NCBI RefSeq assembly: GCF_000371965.1 | Contig: NZ_AQUO01000003.1 | Span: 124,001-188,000, forward strand | Direction of reading: 5' to 3' | DNA length: 64,000 nucleotides | Source of the DNA: Paracoccus sp. N5 | GTDB lineage: Bacteria > Pseudomonadota > Alphaproteobacteria > Rhodobacterales > Rhodobacteraceae | Part shown: in pieces, positions 35,098-43,697 of the stretch | Layout: each line of letters opens with the position of its first letter | How positions within the stretch are numbered: position 1 is the first letter of the stretch | Notes under the pieces: generated by a model | Seen by the model: the letters and a program-made list of their open reading frames with translations, nothing else | Told to the model about the DNA's origin: nothing | Databases searched by the model: none | Program-made: the position numbers and the translations under genes

Positions 35098-35600
35098 CCC
35101 GAGACGCCCGGGGCGAAGGTCTTGCGGAACCAGTCCTGGATCAGCAGCTTGTCATGGATGAAGCGGCGGCTGTCGCCCTTGCCGCGCGGATCCCACAGGT
35201 AGTTCATGTCGTGAAGCCGCGCGTCGCCCTGGCGGATCACCTTGCCGCCCTGTTCCAGCTGCCAGCGCATGTGGATGCGCGGCGGCGTGGTGTCGCGCAG
35301 GAAGCGCACGTCCTGCCAGTCGGTGCGCCACGGCTCGAAATCGCCGGCCAGGTCCATCTCCAGCACCTCGATCCGCAGGCTCTGCCCGCTGGGCAGGTAG
35401 CGCGCGCCCAGTTCGGCAAACCAGCGATCGAACTCGGCCAAGGCCGAGGCGCGGCTGGCCGCCTGTCGGAATTCGCGGTCCCGGAACGTCTCGGGCGCGA
35501 CATAGGTCACGCCGACCGGTCCCGCCGCCAGGGCCGCCACCGGCGCGGCCATGGCCAGCATCATCGTCAATCCCAGGGTTTTCGCGACTGCGCCGCGCAT
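35094..35600 (-). CDS. Secreted DUF3016-family protein
   Basis: A 168-residue protein with a signal peptide (MRGAVAKTLGLTMMLAMAAP, cleavage near ALAA). The mature part has the DUF3016 pattern: VTYVAPETFRDREF near the start and ARLHDMNYLWDPRG near the end. It is probably periplasmic. Nothing is known of its function. It overlaps the downstream acetyltransferase gene. The family assignment is from motif memory and should be confirmed by profile. Confidence 0.72.
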   Translation of the reverse strand: MRGAVAKTLGLTMMLAMAAPVAALAAGPVGVTYVAPETFRDREFRQAASRASALAEFDRWFAELGARYLPSGQSLRIEVLEMDLAGDFEPWRTDWQDVRFLRDTTPPRIHMRWQLEQGGKVIRQGDARLHDMNYLWDPRGKGDSRRFIHDKLLIQDWFRKTFAPGVSG

Positions 35601-35661
35601 GGCTCGTCCTCCGCATATGCAAGCCCCATGCGCAAGGATATGGGCAGGCCGGGGCGCGGAG

Positions 35662-36522
35662 TCAAAGCATCGCCCGGCTGCGCCGCTGGCGCCGTTCCAG
35701 CAGATCGGTCATGCGCACCACCAGATCGCCCGCCGCACCGCCGGATTCCCAGGCGTAAAGCGCCACGACCATGGCCGGCTCGGTCCCGAAGGCGGCGCAG
35801 CGCCGCAACCCGGCGCCCTCGGCCGCGGCCAGGGGCAGCAGGGTGATGCCCAGCCCGCGCTCGACGCCCAGCAACACGCTGTGCAGGCTGCTGCCGGAAA
35901 AGGCGACATACCAGCGCCGGCCCTCGCGTTCGATGCGCTGGAACATCACGTCGCGGTAAAGCCCGCCGGGCGGGAACACCACCAGCGGCACCGGATCGGC
36001 CCAGTCCCGCGCCAGCGCCGCGCTTTCGAACCAGCCCATCGCCTCGGCAAAGCTGGCGCGGCAGTCGCGGGCTGCGGCCTCTTCCTTGACGACGACGATG
36101 TCGAGCTCGCCCGCGCGATAGCGCCGCATCAGCTCGCGGCTGAGGCCCACCGTCACGTCCAGCCGGATCTGCGGGCAGCGCGCGGTGAAGTCGCGAAAGA
36201 TGTCGCACATCGCCGGGTTGAAGATGTCCTCGGGCAGGCCCAGCCGCAGGGCGCTGCTGCCGGCGGGATCGCCAAGCGCCACCGCCGCCGCCTCGTGCAG
36301 CGCCAGGATGCGGCGGGCATAGCCCAAGAGCCGCTCGCCCTGCGGCGTCGGCAGCACCGGCCGCGCCTCGCGCGCGACCAGCGGCTGGCCCGCAGCCTGT
36401 TCCAGCCGCGACAGCTGCTGGCTGATCGTCGATTGCGTCATGTGCAACTGGCCGGCGGCGCGGGTGAAGCTTCCGGTCTCGACGATGGCGACGAAGGCGC
36501 GCAGCAGGCGGGGATCGAGCAT
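35662..36522 (-). CDS. LysR-family transcriptional regulator
   Basis: A 286-residue regulator. The N-terminal helix-turn-helix reads LLRAFVAIVETGSFTRAAGQ followed by MTQSTISQQLSRLEQA, standard LysR. The rest is the two-lobed effector domain (LRLGLPEDIF, GELDIVVVKEE, GLGITLLPLAA). The start at 36522 has GAGGAATCC upstream. It is divergent from the Tat-exported amidohydrolase and an inverted repeat lies just before its start, so it most likely controls that gene and itself. Effector unknown. Confidence 0.9.
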   Translation of the reverse strand: MLDPRLLRAFVAIVETGSFTRAAGQLHMTQSTISQQLSRLEQAAGQPLVAREARPVLPTPQGERLLGYARRILALHEAAAVALGDPAGSSALRLGLPEDIFNPAMCDIFRDFTARCPQIRLDVTVGLSRELMRRYRAGELDIVVVKEEAAARDCRASFAEAMGWFESAALARDWADPVPLVVFPPGGLYRDVMFQRIEREGRRWYVAFSGSSLHSVLLGVERGLGITLLPLAAAEGAGLRRCAAFGTEPAMVVALYAWESGGAAGDLVVRMTDLLERRQRRSRAML

Positions 36523-36530
36523 GGATTCCT

Positions 36531-36547
36531 CATTCGATTTCCGAATG
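36531..36547. promoter_or_regulatory. LysR-type operator
   Basis: CATTCG, five bases and CGAATG form a 17-bp interrupted palindrome that contains the T-N11-A pattern of LysR sites. It sits 9 bp before the lysR start codon and about 85 bp before the amidohydrolase, a usual position for autoregulation plus activation of the divergent gene. Confidence 0.55.
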
Positions 36548-36630
36548 ATTATCATGCCGACATTTAATTTCCAGATGATCCGGCCCGGCCCTATCCTGCG
36601 AGGCGACCCGATTCCTGACCGGAGACCCCC

Positions 36631-37998
36631 ATACAGCCCCTGTCCCACCCCAGCCGCCGCACCTTCCTGGGCGCCAGCGGCGGAATGATTGCCGCCTCGT
36701 CCCTGCTGGGCGCCGGCGCCGCCGCGGCCGCCACGCCCGAGGCCACCGCGACCGCCATCGACGACCCGCGTTACTTCCTGACCGAGGTCCGGCTCGAGGA
36801 CGGCTTCACGCATGAGGGCGAATATGTCGCCGCCACCCGCACGGGCCTTTACACGCTGGAGATCCGCGACGGCGCCATCGCGGCGATCCACGCGACGGAT
36901 GCGGCGCTGGACGCCTCGGTCCCGCGCTATTCGGCGAGCGGCGCGCTGGCGCTGCCGGCATTCCGCGACATGCATATCCACCTGGACAAGACCTTTTACG
37001 GCGGGCCCTGGCAGGCGCCGCTGCCGCGTCAGGGCAAGACGATCATGGACATGATCGCGCGCGAGGAGGTGCTGCTGCCGAAGCTGCTGCCGACCTCGCA
37101 GGAGCGGGCCGAGGCGCTGATCGCGCTGCTGTTGTCGCAGGGCACCACCATGGCGCGCAGCCATTGCAACATCGACCCGGTCAGCGGGCTGAAAAGCCTC
37201 GAGCACCTGCAGGCCGCGCTGCAGAAGAACCGCGACCGCTTCGACTGCGAGATCGTGGCCTTTCCGCAGCACGGGCTGCTGCATTCCAAGGTCGACGGGC
37301 TGATGCGCGAGGCCATGGCCATGGGCGTCGATTTCGTCGGCGGGCTGGATCCGACCAATGTCGACGGCGACATGAAGGCCTCGGTCGATGCGATGTTCGC
37401 CATCGCGCTGGACCACGGCAAGGGCGTGGACATCCATATCCACGAGACCACCCCGGCCGGCGCCGAGGCGATCCGCTACATGGTCGAGACGGTCGTGCGC
37501 ACGCCCGAGTTGAAGGGCAAGCTGAACCTCAGCCACGCCTTCGCCCTGGCCACCCTGCCCGAGGCCGAGCTGGACCCGCTGGCCGAGCGCATGGCCGAGC
37601 ATGGCGTCACGGTGATCTCGACCGTGCCCATCGGGTCGCTGGTCATGCCGCTGCCCCGGCTGCGCGACAAGGGCGTGACGCTGATGTCGGGCACCGACAG
37701 CGTCATCGACCACTGGTCGCCCTTCGGCACCGGCGACATGCTGGAAAAGGCCAACCTGCTGGCCCAGGTCTATGGCGGGCGCGACGAATTCGCCCTGACC
37801 CGGGCGCTGGCCATCGCCACCGGCGACGTGCTGCCGCTGGACCAGGACGGCAACCGTGCCTGGCCCCGGCCCGGCGACGCGGCGGAATTCGCGCTGGCCG
37901 ATTGCAGCTGCTCGGCCGAGGCGGTGGCGCGGCGTTCGCCCCGGGTCGCGACCTTCCACAAGGGCCGGCTGGTGCATGGCGCGGTCGCCCGCGCCTGA
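36631..37998 (+). CDS. Tat-exported amidohydrolase, cytosine-deaminase-like; apparent AUA start
   Basis: A metal-dependent amidohydrolase of ~455 residues. The metal site is HIHLDKTFYG (HxH), with later histidines in DIHIHETTP and LNLSHAFAL and an aspartate in MSGTDSVIDHW. Upstream of the first ATG (36685) the frame continues with a Tat signal, SRRTFLGASGG. The only codons able to start it are ATA at 36631, 6 bases after GGAG, or CTG at 36640; an in-frame TGA lies just before. I place the start at the ATA, which may be a mutated ATG. Substrate is probably a cyclic amide or aminopyrimidine; unknown. Confidence 0.75.
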   Translation: MQPLSHPSRRTFLGASGGMIAASSLLGAGAAAAATPEATATAIDDPRYFLTEVRLEDGFTHEGEYVAATRTGLYTLEIRDGAIAAIHATDAALDASVPRYSASGALALPAFRDMHIHLDKTFYGGPWQAPLPRQGKTIMDMIAREEVLLPKLLPTSQERAEALIALLLSQGTTMARSHCNIDPVSGLKSLEHLQAALQKNRDRFDCEIVAFPQHGLLHSKVDGLMREAMAMGVDFVGGLDPTNVDGDMKASVDAMFAIALDHGKGVDIHIHETTPAGAEAIRYMVETVVRTPELKGKLNLSHAFALATLPEAELDPLAERMAEHGVTVISTVPIGSLVMPLPRLRDKGVTLMSGTDSVIDHWSPFGTGDMLEKANLLAQVYGGRDEFALTRALAIATGDVLPLDQDGNRAWPRPGDAAEFALADCSCSAEAVARRSPRVATFHKGRLVHGAVARA

Positions 37999-38075
37999 CC
38001 TGTGCAAGCGCCTGACCCTGTGCAAGTGCCGGGCGCGCGGCTATGCTGCCGCCCGGACAATGCAAGGAGCAGGCG

Positions 38076-39071
38076 ATGGAACAGCGCAAACTGGGCGCGA
38101 CGCTGACGGTCTCGGCCATCGGGCTGGGCTGCATGGGGCTGAGCCAGGCCTATGGCCACCAGGACGAATCCGCCTCGGTCGCGACGCTGGAGCGCGCGGT
38201 CGAGCTGGGCGTGACCTTCTTCGACACCGCCGAGGTCTATGGCGTCCATCACAACGAGACCCTGCTGGGCCGGGCGCTGAAGCCATTCCGCGACCGGCTG
38301 GTGATCGCGACCAAGTTCGGATTCACCTACAGCCGCGACGCCAATGGCTTTGGCGAGATCACCGGCACCGACGGCACGCCGAAGAATGCCCGCGCCGTGG
38401 CCGAGGCCTCGCTGAAGCGGCTGCAGACCGATGTGATCGACCTTTACTATCTGCACCGCGCCGACCCGGCCGTGCCGATCGAGGACACCGTCGGCGCCAT
38501 GGCCGCGCTGGTGGCCGAAGGCAAGGTCCGCGCGCTCGGCCTGTCCGAGGTCTCGGCCGAGACGCTGCGCCGCGCCCATGCCACGCATCCGATCACCGCG
38601 CTGCAAAGCGAATATTCGCTGTGGACGCGGGACGTGGAAACCAACGGCGTGCTGGCCGCCTGCCGCGAGCTGGGCGTGGGCTTCGTGCCCTTCAGCCCGC
38701 TGGGCCGCGGCTTCCTGACCGGCCAGGTCCAGACCGAAACCCTGGGCCAGGACGATTTCCGCCGCCGCCTGCCGCGCTTCCAGCCCGAACATGCCGAAAC
38801 GAACCGCAAGCTGGTCGCGGTGGTCGAGGGCGTGGCCCAGGCCAAGGGCGTCAGCGCGGCGCAGGTGGCGCTGGCCTGGGTGCTGGCGCAGGGCCAGGAC
38901 ATCGTGCCGATCCCCGGCGCCAAGCGCATCCCAAACCTGGAGCAGAACGTCGCCGCGACCGGCATCACCCTGACCGCGGCCGAGCGCGAGACGCTGGAAC
39001 GCGCCTTTGCGCCCGAAAACGTCTCGGGCGGGCGCTATCCGGCCAGCTTCTCGGCCATGTCGGAACGCTAG
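38076..39071 (+). CDS. Aldo/keto reductase
   Basis: A 331-residue NADPH-dependent aldo/keto reductase. Family motifs: GLGCMGLSQAYG at the N-terminus, catalytic tyrosine in FFDTAEVYGVHHNE, DLYYLHRADP, FSPLGRGFLTGQ and VPIPGAKRIPNLEQN for cofactor phosphate. It resembles the YajO/AKR13 group that reduces small aldehydes. The ATG at 38076 has AAGGAGCAGGCG. It lies 77 bp after the amidohydrolase, with a short tandem duplication between them. Substrate unknown. Confidence 0.9.
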   Translation: MEQRKLGATLTVSAIGLGCMGLSQAYGHQDESASVATLERAVELGVTFFDTAEVYGVHHNETLLGRALKPFRDRLVIATKFGFTYSRDANGFGEITGTDGTPKNARAVAEASLKRLQTDVIDLYYLHRADPAVPIEDTVGAMAALVAEGKVRALGLSEVSAETLRRAHATHPITALQSEYSLWTRDVETNGVLAACRELGVGFVPFSPLGRGFLTGQVQTETLGQDDFRRRLPRFQPEHAETNRKLVAVVEGVAQAKGVSAAQVALAWVLAQGQDIVPIPGAKRIPNLEQNVAATGITLTAAERETLERAFAPENVSGGRYPASFSAMSER

Positions 39072-39134
39072 GCCGGCGGCTTGCCGGCCGGGCGGAGATC
39101 CGCTAGCCCTTTGCGGCGCAACAGGACGAAGCCG

Positions 39135-40025
39135 ATGCCGACCACGACCGAATCCCGCCCGCTGCTGGCCGCCGCCTGGATGATGGGCGCGGTCGCGGCC
39201 TTCACGCTGATGGCCGTGGCCGGGCGCATGGTCGGGGATGAGCTCGACACGTTCGAGATCCTGGCCTGGCGCTCGCTGATCGGGGTGGCGATCATCGCTG
39301 CCGTGCTGAGCCTGCGGGACGGCTGGGGCGCGGTGAAGCTGCGCCGGCCCGGGCTGCATCTGGCGCGCAACGTCACGCATTTCGTCGCGCAGAACCTGTG
39401 GTTCTACGCCCTGTTCACCATCCCGCTGGCGCAGGTCTTCGCGCTGGAATTCACCGCGCCGCTGTGGGTGCTGATCCTGGCGCCGTTTCTTCTGGGCGAG
39501 CGTCTGACGCGGGCGCGGGCACTGTCGGCGGGCCTGGGTTTCCTTGGCATCCTGGTGATCGTGCAGCCGGGCGCGGCCGGGATCTCGGCCGGGGTCGGGG
39601 CGGCGGCGCTGGCGGCGGTGGGCTTCGCGCTGACCTATGTCTGCACCAAGACGCTGACCGGCGTGGCCGAAGCCGCCTGCATCCTGTGGTGGATGTCGCT
39701 CAGCCAGGCGCTGATGGGGCTGGCCTGCGCCGGGCTCGACGGCGGCATCGCCCTGCCCTCGGCGGCGGCGGCGCCCTGGGTGCTGGTGCTGGGCCTGACC
39801 GGGCTTGGGGCGCATTTCTGCATCACCAGGGCGCTGGGGCTGGCGCCGGCGACGCTGGTCATGCCCTTCGACTTCCTGCGCCTGCCGGTGATCGCCGTGG
39901 TCGGGCTGCTGCTTTACGCCGAGCCGGTCGGGCTGGCCGTGGTCATAGGCTCGGCGCTGATCCTGGCCGGCAACTATCTCAACATCCGCGCCGCCGGCCG
40001 GCCCGCCGCCGAGGCCCCGGCATGA
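39135..40025 (+). CDS. EamA/DMT-family exporter
   Basis: A 296-residue membrane protein with ten hydrophobic segments arranged as two EamA repeats (about 10-140 and 150-285). LEFTAPLWVLILAPFLLGER and VMPFDFLRLPVIAVVGLLLY are the paired signature ends of the repeats. DMT proteins export amino acids or metabolites; the actual solute cannot be told. The ATG at 39135 has an AGGA site. The stop overlaps the next gene's ATG, so translation is coupled to ybaK. Confidence 0.88.
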   Translation: MPTTTESRPLLAAAWMMGAVAAFTLMAVAGRMVGDELDTFEILAWRSLIGVAIIAAVLSLRDGWGAVKLRRPGLHLARNVTHFVAQNLWFYALFTIPLAQVFALEFTAPLWVLILAPFLLGERLTRARALSAGLGFLGILVIVQPGAAGISAGVGAAALAAVGFALTYVCTKTLTGVAEAACILWWMSLSQALMGLACAGLDGGIALPSAAAAPWVLVLGLTGLGAHFCITRALGLAPATLVMPFDFLRLPVIAVVGLLLYAEPVGLAVVIGSALILAGNYLNIRAAGRPAAEAPA

Positions 40026-40498
40026 GCACCGCCACCCCCGCGACCCGCTTCCTGCAAGCCAAGGGCGTCGGTTTTCGCCCGGTCGAATACCGCTATGACC
40101 CCGGCTCGGACCGGGTGGCGCTGCAGGCGGCCCAGGCGATCGGCCTGCCGCCCGGGCGCCTGCTCAAGACGCTGATGGTCGAGGTGGACGGCCGGCCCGC
40201 CTGCACCGTGGTGCCGGGCGACCGGGTGCTGTCGATGAAGCGCGTGGCCGCGGCCTTCGGGGCCAAGTCGGCAGCGATGATGCCGCCCGCCAAGGCCGAG
40301 CGGCTGACCGGCTATCACACCGGCGGCATCAGCCCCTTCGGCCAGCGCCGCCCCGCGCCGGTGCTGTTCGAGGCCGCCACCCTGACCACGCCCGAGGTCG
40401 CGATCAACGGCGGCAAGCGCGGGCTGTTGCTGCTGCTGGACCCGCAGGCGGCCATGGCGGCGCTGGAGGCCGGGGCCGCGGCGCTTTGCGCCGATTAG
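40022..40498 (+). CDS. ybaK: YbaK-type Cys-tRNA(Pro)/aminoacyl-tRNA deacylase
   Basis: A 158-residue YbaK/EbsC editing domain. Key parts are LLKTLMVEVDGRP (the catalytic lysine in LKTL), CTVVPGDRVLSMKRVAAAFG and the GYHTGGISPFGQRRP loop, which shapes the substrate pocket. It hydrolyses mischarged Cys-tRNA(Pro) in trans. Length is usual. It is translationally coupled to the EamA exporter, an arrangement hinting at an amino-acid link for that exporter. Confidence 0.9.
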   Translation: MSTATPATRFLQAKGVGFRPVEYRYDPGSDRVALQAAQAIGLPPGRLLKTLMVEVDGRPACTVVPGDRVLSMKRVAAAFGAKSAAMMPPAKAERLTGYHTGGISPFGQRRPAPVLFEAATLTTPEVAINGGKRGLLLLLDPQAAMAALEAGAAALCAD

Positions 40499-40583
40499 CC
40501 GGCTGGCCAGAGGCCGGGCTCGTGCTCCCGGCATGGGAAAGCGGCGGCCGAGCATCCCGACCGCCGCCTTTCTGCCGGTGTCT

Positions 40584-41057
40584 TCAGCGCGCCCGGACCG
40601 GCGCGACGACCGAAACGATGCGGTGGCTCTTCTTGTCCACCAGCACCAGGTGGCCGGCGATCACGCGGTATTCCTGACCCCGGGGCGCCTTCGCCATGCG
40701 GCTGTCGCGCGGCGGGGTCCAGGGCCGCCCGGTGCGGGCATCCTCGCCGACATGCGGCGCCGGAGGAGCGTCGCGGCGGATCTCGTTCCGGGCCTCGCGG
40801 CGGGTTTCGGGCCGGGGCTGGCCGGGCGCAGGCCGGGCCTCGTCGCGCCGAGCGTCGCCGTCGCGCGGCATGGGCGGGGCGTCACGCCGGTCGTGGCGGC
40901 CGGGCCCGGCCTGCTTGCCTTGCGGCGGCGGGGCGGGGCATTTGCGATCCTGCTGCCGGCATGCGGGCGGCTGGCCCTCGGGGCGGCTCTCGGCCAGGGC
41001 ACCCTGCGCGGACAGGGTCAGGGCGGCCATGGCGCCCATCATCAGAAGACGACGCAT
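40584..41057 (-). CDS. RcnB-like periplasmic protein
   Basis: A 157-residue secreted protein with a signal peptide (MRRLLMMGAMAALTLSAQGA). The centre is low-complexity, rich in arginine, proline, aspartate and histidine. The C-terminus, QEYRVIAGHLVLVDKKSHRI, matches the conserved end of RcnB, a periplasmic protein in nickel/cobalt homeostasis. Metal role here is inferred only. It is 37 bp downstream of the LTXXQ-type gene, forming a two-gene envelope operon. Confidence 0.7.
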   Translation of the reverse strand: MRRLLMMGAMAALTLSAQGALAESRPEGQPPACRQQDRKCPAPPPQGKQAGPGRHDRRDAPPMPRDGDARRDEARPAPGQPRPETRREARNEIRRDAPPAPHVGEDARTGRPWTPPRDSRMAKAPRGQEYRVIAGHLVLVDKKSHRIVSVVAPVRAR

Positions 41058-41094
41058 CGCGTTATCCTTTCGGTTTCGTGGCAATTGGCGGGGA

Positions 41095-41604
41095 TCAGCC
41101 GGCACGGTCCGGCCGCTCGCGACCCTGCGGCCCGGGCTGGCTTTCGACCAGCCGCGCCAGCTGTTCGGGCTGCAAGGCGCCACGCAGGGCAGTGGTCGCC
41201 ACCAGCAGCGCCTGCGCCTTGTCGGCCCGGGCCAGCGCCGCCTGCGCCATGCGCTCGGCCATGAGCTGGCCGGCCTCGGGGCCGGGGGGCGGTTCGGGCT
41301 GCATGAAGCCGATCAGCGCCTGGCAATAGTTGCGCCAGGGCTCTTGCTGCTCGGGGGTGATGCCGAGATAGGTCTCGGCGGCGGCCAGTTGCGCGGCAAG
41401 GTCAAGCCCGCCCGGCATCCGCCCCGGGACCGGCATCGGCAGAGCCATCGGACCGGCCGCATGGCGGGCATGGGGCACCGGGGCCTCGGCCCGAGGCTGG
41501 GTCTGGGGCTGGGACTGGGCCTTTTGCGCCTGCACGGCGACCGGCGCGCTCAGCAGGGCCAGCAGGCACGCGGCCAGCATGGCCTTGATCGGGAATCGCT
41601 GCAT
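41095..41604 (-). CDS. LTXXQ-type (Spy/CpxP-like) periplasmic protein
   Basis: A 169-residue protein with a signal peptide (MQRFPIKAMLAACLLALLSA). After a proline-rich region come two helical LTxxQ-like motifs: YLGITPEQQEPWRNYCQALI and a later LQPEQLARLVE. This is the Spy/CpxP/CnrX fold used in periplasmic stress or metal sensing. Cotranscribed with the RcnB-like gene. It may act as a chaperone or metal sensor; no sigma or anti-sigma gene is adjacent. Confidence 0.7.
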   Translation of the reverse strand: MQRFPIKAMLAACLLALLSAPVAVQAQKAQSQPQTQPRAEAPVPHARHAAGPMALPMPVPGRMPGGLDLAAQLAAAETYLGITPEQQEPWRNYCQALIGFMQPEPPPGPEAGQLMAERMAQAALARADKAQALLVATTALRGALQPEQLARLVESQPGPQGRERPDRAG

Positions 41605-41757
41605 CAGCGGGGCTCCTTGGGTTTCGATGCCCCAAGACTAGCGCCCGCCCGTGTCCGGCTTAGGTCTGCCGCGTGACGAATGCTTGCCGGGCCGGGCGGA
41701 TTTGCAACCCGATGTTGCTGCACCGCCGCCCGGCAATGTTTCGTTACGCGAGAGGCG

Positions 41758-43695
41758 TCAGGCGCCGCTTGCGAACATCGGCCCGCCGCGCCAGCGTGGA
41801 AAGCCGTAGCCGTGGATTTCCACCAGGTCGATGGCGGCGGGGCTTTCGGCGATGCCTTCGGCCAGGATGGCGCGGCCCTCGGCGGCCATCTCGGCCACCA
41901 GGGTCGTCGCGATCTCGGGGCCGGTTATGGCCGCGCCGGGGGTGGCGGCGGGGGCCAGCAGCGCCGCCACCGTGGGCGAGACCTGCGGCTGACGCTCGCC
42001 CGGCGCATAGTCGTACCAGCCGCCGCCGGTCTTCTGGCCCTTGCGACCGGCGCGGACCAGGATGTCGCCCAGCGTCTCGGCCACGGCCTGCCCGGCCGCC
42101 CGCGCACCCTCGCGTTGCAGATAGGCGATGTCGAGCCCGCCCAGGTCCTGCGCCTGGAACGGCCCCATGGCAAAGCCATAGCCGCGCATGGCGGCGTCGA
42201 TCCGGTCGATCGGCACGCCCTTGCGCACCAGCGCCTCGGCCGCGGCGCGATAGCGTTTCAGGATGCGGTTGCCGATGAAGCCCTCGCAGATGCCCGATTG
42301 CACCGGGATCTTCTTCAAGAGCCGCGCCAGGGCAAAGCCTGTCGCCAGCGTGCGCGGCGCGGTGTCGGGGATGGGCACGATCTCCAGCAGCTTCATCACA
42401 TTGGCCGGGCTGAAGAAATGCAGCCCGATGAAGCGGCCGGGATTCGCCAGCCCCTCGGCGATCAGCCGCGGGTCGAGATAGGAGGTATTCGTCGCCAGCA
42501 CCGCATCCGCCCGGCAGACCCGGCCGAGCTGGTCGAAGACGGCGCGCTTGACGGCGATGTCCTCGAATACCGCCTCGATGACCAGGTCGGATTCGGCCAG
42601 GGTGGCATAGTCGGTGCTGCCGGTCACGCCCTGGCGCAGCGCCGCGGCCCGCTCGGGCGTCAGCTTGCCGCGCCTGGCGGCGCCGTCGAAGATGGCGGCG
42701 ACATTGGCGAGCCCGCGCTGGACGGCCTCGGCGTCGCGTTCGATCAGGGCGACGGGCAGGCCGGCCTCGCGCAGGGCGGCGATGATGCCCGCGCCCATGG
42801 TGCCGCCGCCGATCACCGCGACGCGGGTCAGCGGCAGCGGCTCGATGTCGCGCAGGGCGGCGGGACGCGACGCGGCGCGTTCGGCGAAGAACACATGCCG
42901 CAGCGCCGCCGCCTGCTCCGAGCCGCGCAGTTCGAGAAAGGTCTCGCGTTCGAAGGCCATGGCCTGGTCGAAGGGCGCCTCGGCCGCCCTGCGCAGGCAG
43001 GCCAGCGCGCGCTGCGGCGCTGCGGCGCCCTTGGCCGCCTTGGCCGTGGCCTGTTCGGCACGGTCCCAGAAGCCCGGCTCGGGCGGCATGACCGCGCGCG
43101 AGCACAGCGGCGCGGGCAAGGGCCGGGTCAGCGCCTGGGCGGCAAAGGCTAGGGCGCCGGGCAGCAGATCGCCGTCGATCACCGCATCGACCAGCCCCAG
43201 CGCCTGGGCGCGGGCGGCGCGGACCGGCTTGCCGGTGGTGACCAGCTCCACCGCCGCCTCGACGCCCACCAGACGCGGCGTCCTGACCGTGCCGCCGGCA
43301 CCGGGGGCGATGCCAAGCGTTACCTCGGGCAGCCCTAGCCAGGCATCGGCCGCGGCGACGCGGAAGCGGCACCCCAGCGCCACCTCCAGCCCGCCGCCCA
43401 GGGCCGAGCCGTGGATGGCGGCGACCCAGGGCTTGGCCGCCGCCTCGATCCGGGCAACCAGGTCGGGCAGGTGCGGCGGCACCGGCTGCTTGCCGAATTC
43501 GGTCACATCCGCCCCGGCGATAAAGGTGCGGCCGGCGCAGGCCAGCACCACCGCCCGCACGCCGGGATCGGCGTCGAGCCGCTCGGCCGCGTCCCAAATC
43601 CCCTGCCGCAGTGCTTGCGACAGCGCGTTGACCGGCGGGTTGTCCACGGTGACGACGGCGATGTCGCCCTGCTTTTCGATGCTGACGACAGTCAT
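41758..43695 (-). CDS. Bifunctional enoyl-CoA hydratase/3-hydroxyacyl-CoA dehydrogenase (FadB-like)
   Basis: A 645-residue fusion. Residues 1-180 are a crotonase domain with both catalytic glutamates (GGGLEVALG and GLPEVTLGIAPG). The 3-hydroxyacyl-CoA dehydrogenase follows from about 290: AVIGGGTMGAGIIAALREAG for NAD, and IGLHFFSPANVMKLLEIVP with the catalytic histidine. Two C-terminal dehydrogenase domains end it. It would do the PaaF/PaaH-type beta-oxidation steps of phenylacetate breakdown. It is the last gene of the paaN-liv operon, 2 bp after livF. The ATG at 43695 was preferred over an in-frame TTG two codons upstream. Confidence 0.9.
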   Translation of the reverse strand: MTVVSIEKQGDIAVVTVDNPPVNALSQALRQGIWDAAERLDADPGVRAVVLACAGRTFIAGADVTEFGKQPVPPHLPDLVARIEAAAKPWVAAIHGSALGGGLEVALGCRFRVAAADAWLGLPEVTLGIAPGAGGTVRTPRLVGVEAAVELVTTGKPVRAARAQALGLVDAVIDGDLLPGALAFAAQALTRPLPAPLCSRAVMPPEPGFWDRAEQATAKAAKGAAAPQRALACLRRAAEAPFDQAMAFERETFLELRGSEQAAALRHVFFAERAASRPAALRDIEPLPLTRVAVIGGGTMGAGIIAALREAGLPVALIERDAEAVQRGLANVAAIFDGAARRGKLTPERAAALRQGVTGSTDYATLAESDLVIEAVFEDIAVKRAVFDQLGRVCRADAVLATNTSYLDPRLIAEGLANPGRFIGLHFFSPANVMKLLEIVPIPDTAPRTLATGFALARLLKKIPVQSGICEGFIGNRILKRYRAAAEALVRKGVPIDRIDAAMRGYGFAMGPFQAQDLGGLDIAYLQREGARAAGQAVAETLGDILVRAGRKGQKTGGGWYDYAPGERQPQVSPTVAALLAPAATPGAAITGPEIATTLVAEMAAEGRAILAEGIAESPAAIDLVEIHGYGFPRWRGGPMFASGA

Positions 43696-43697
43696 GG

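Noticed and set aside
41616..41636. CTTGGG / CCCAAG inverted repeat before the LTXXQ gene as an operator
   Set aside because: Six-base arms with a 9-base spacer are expected by chance in such GC-rich DNA, and no regulator is adjacent.
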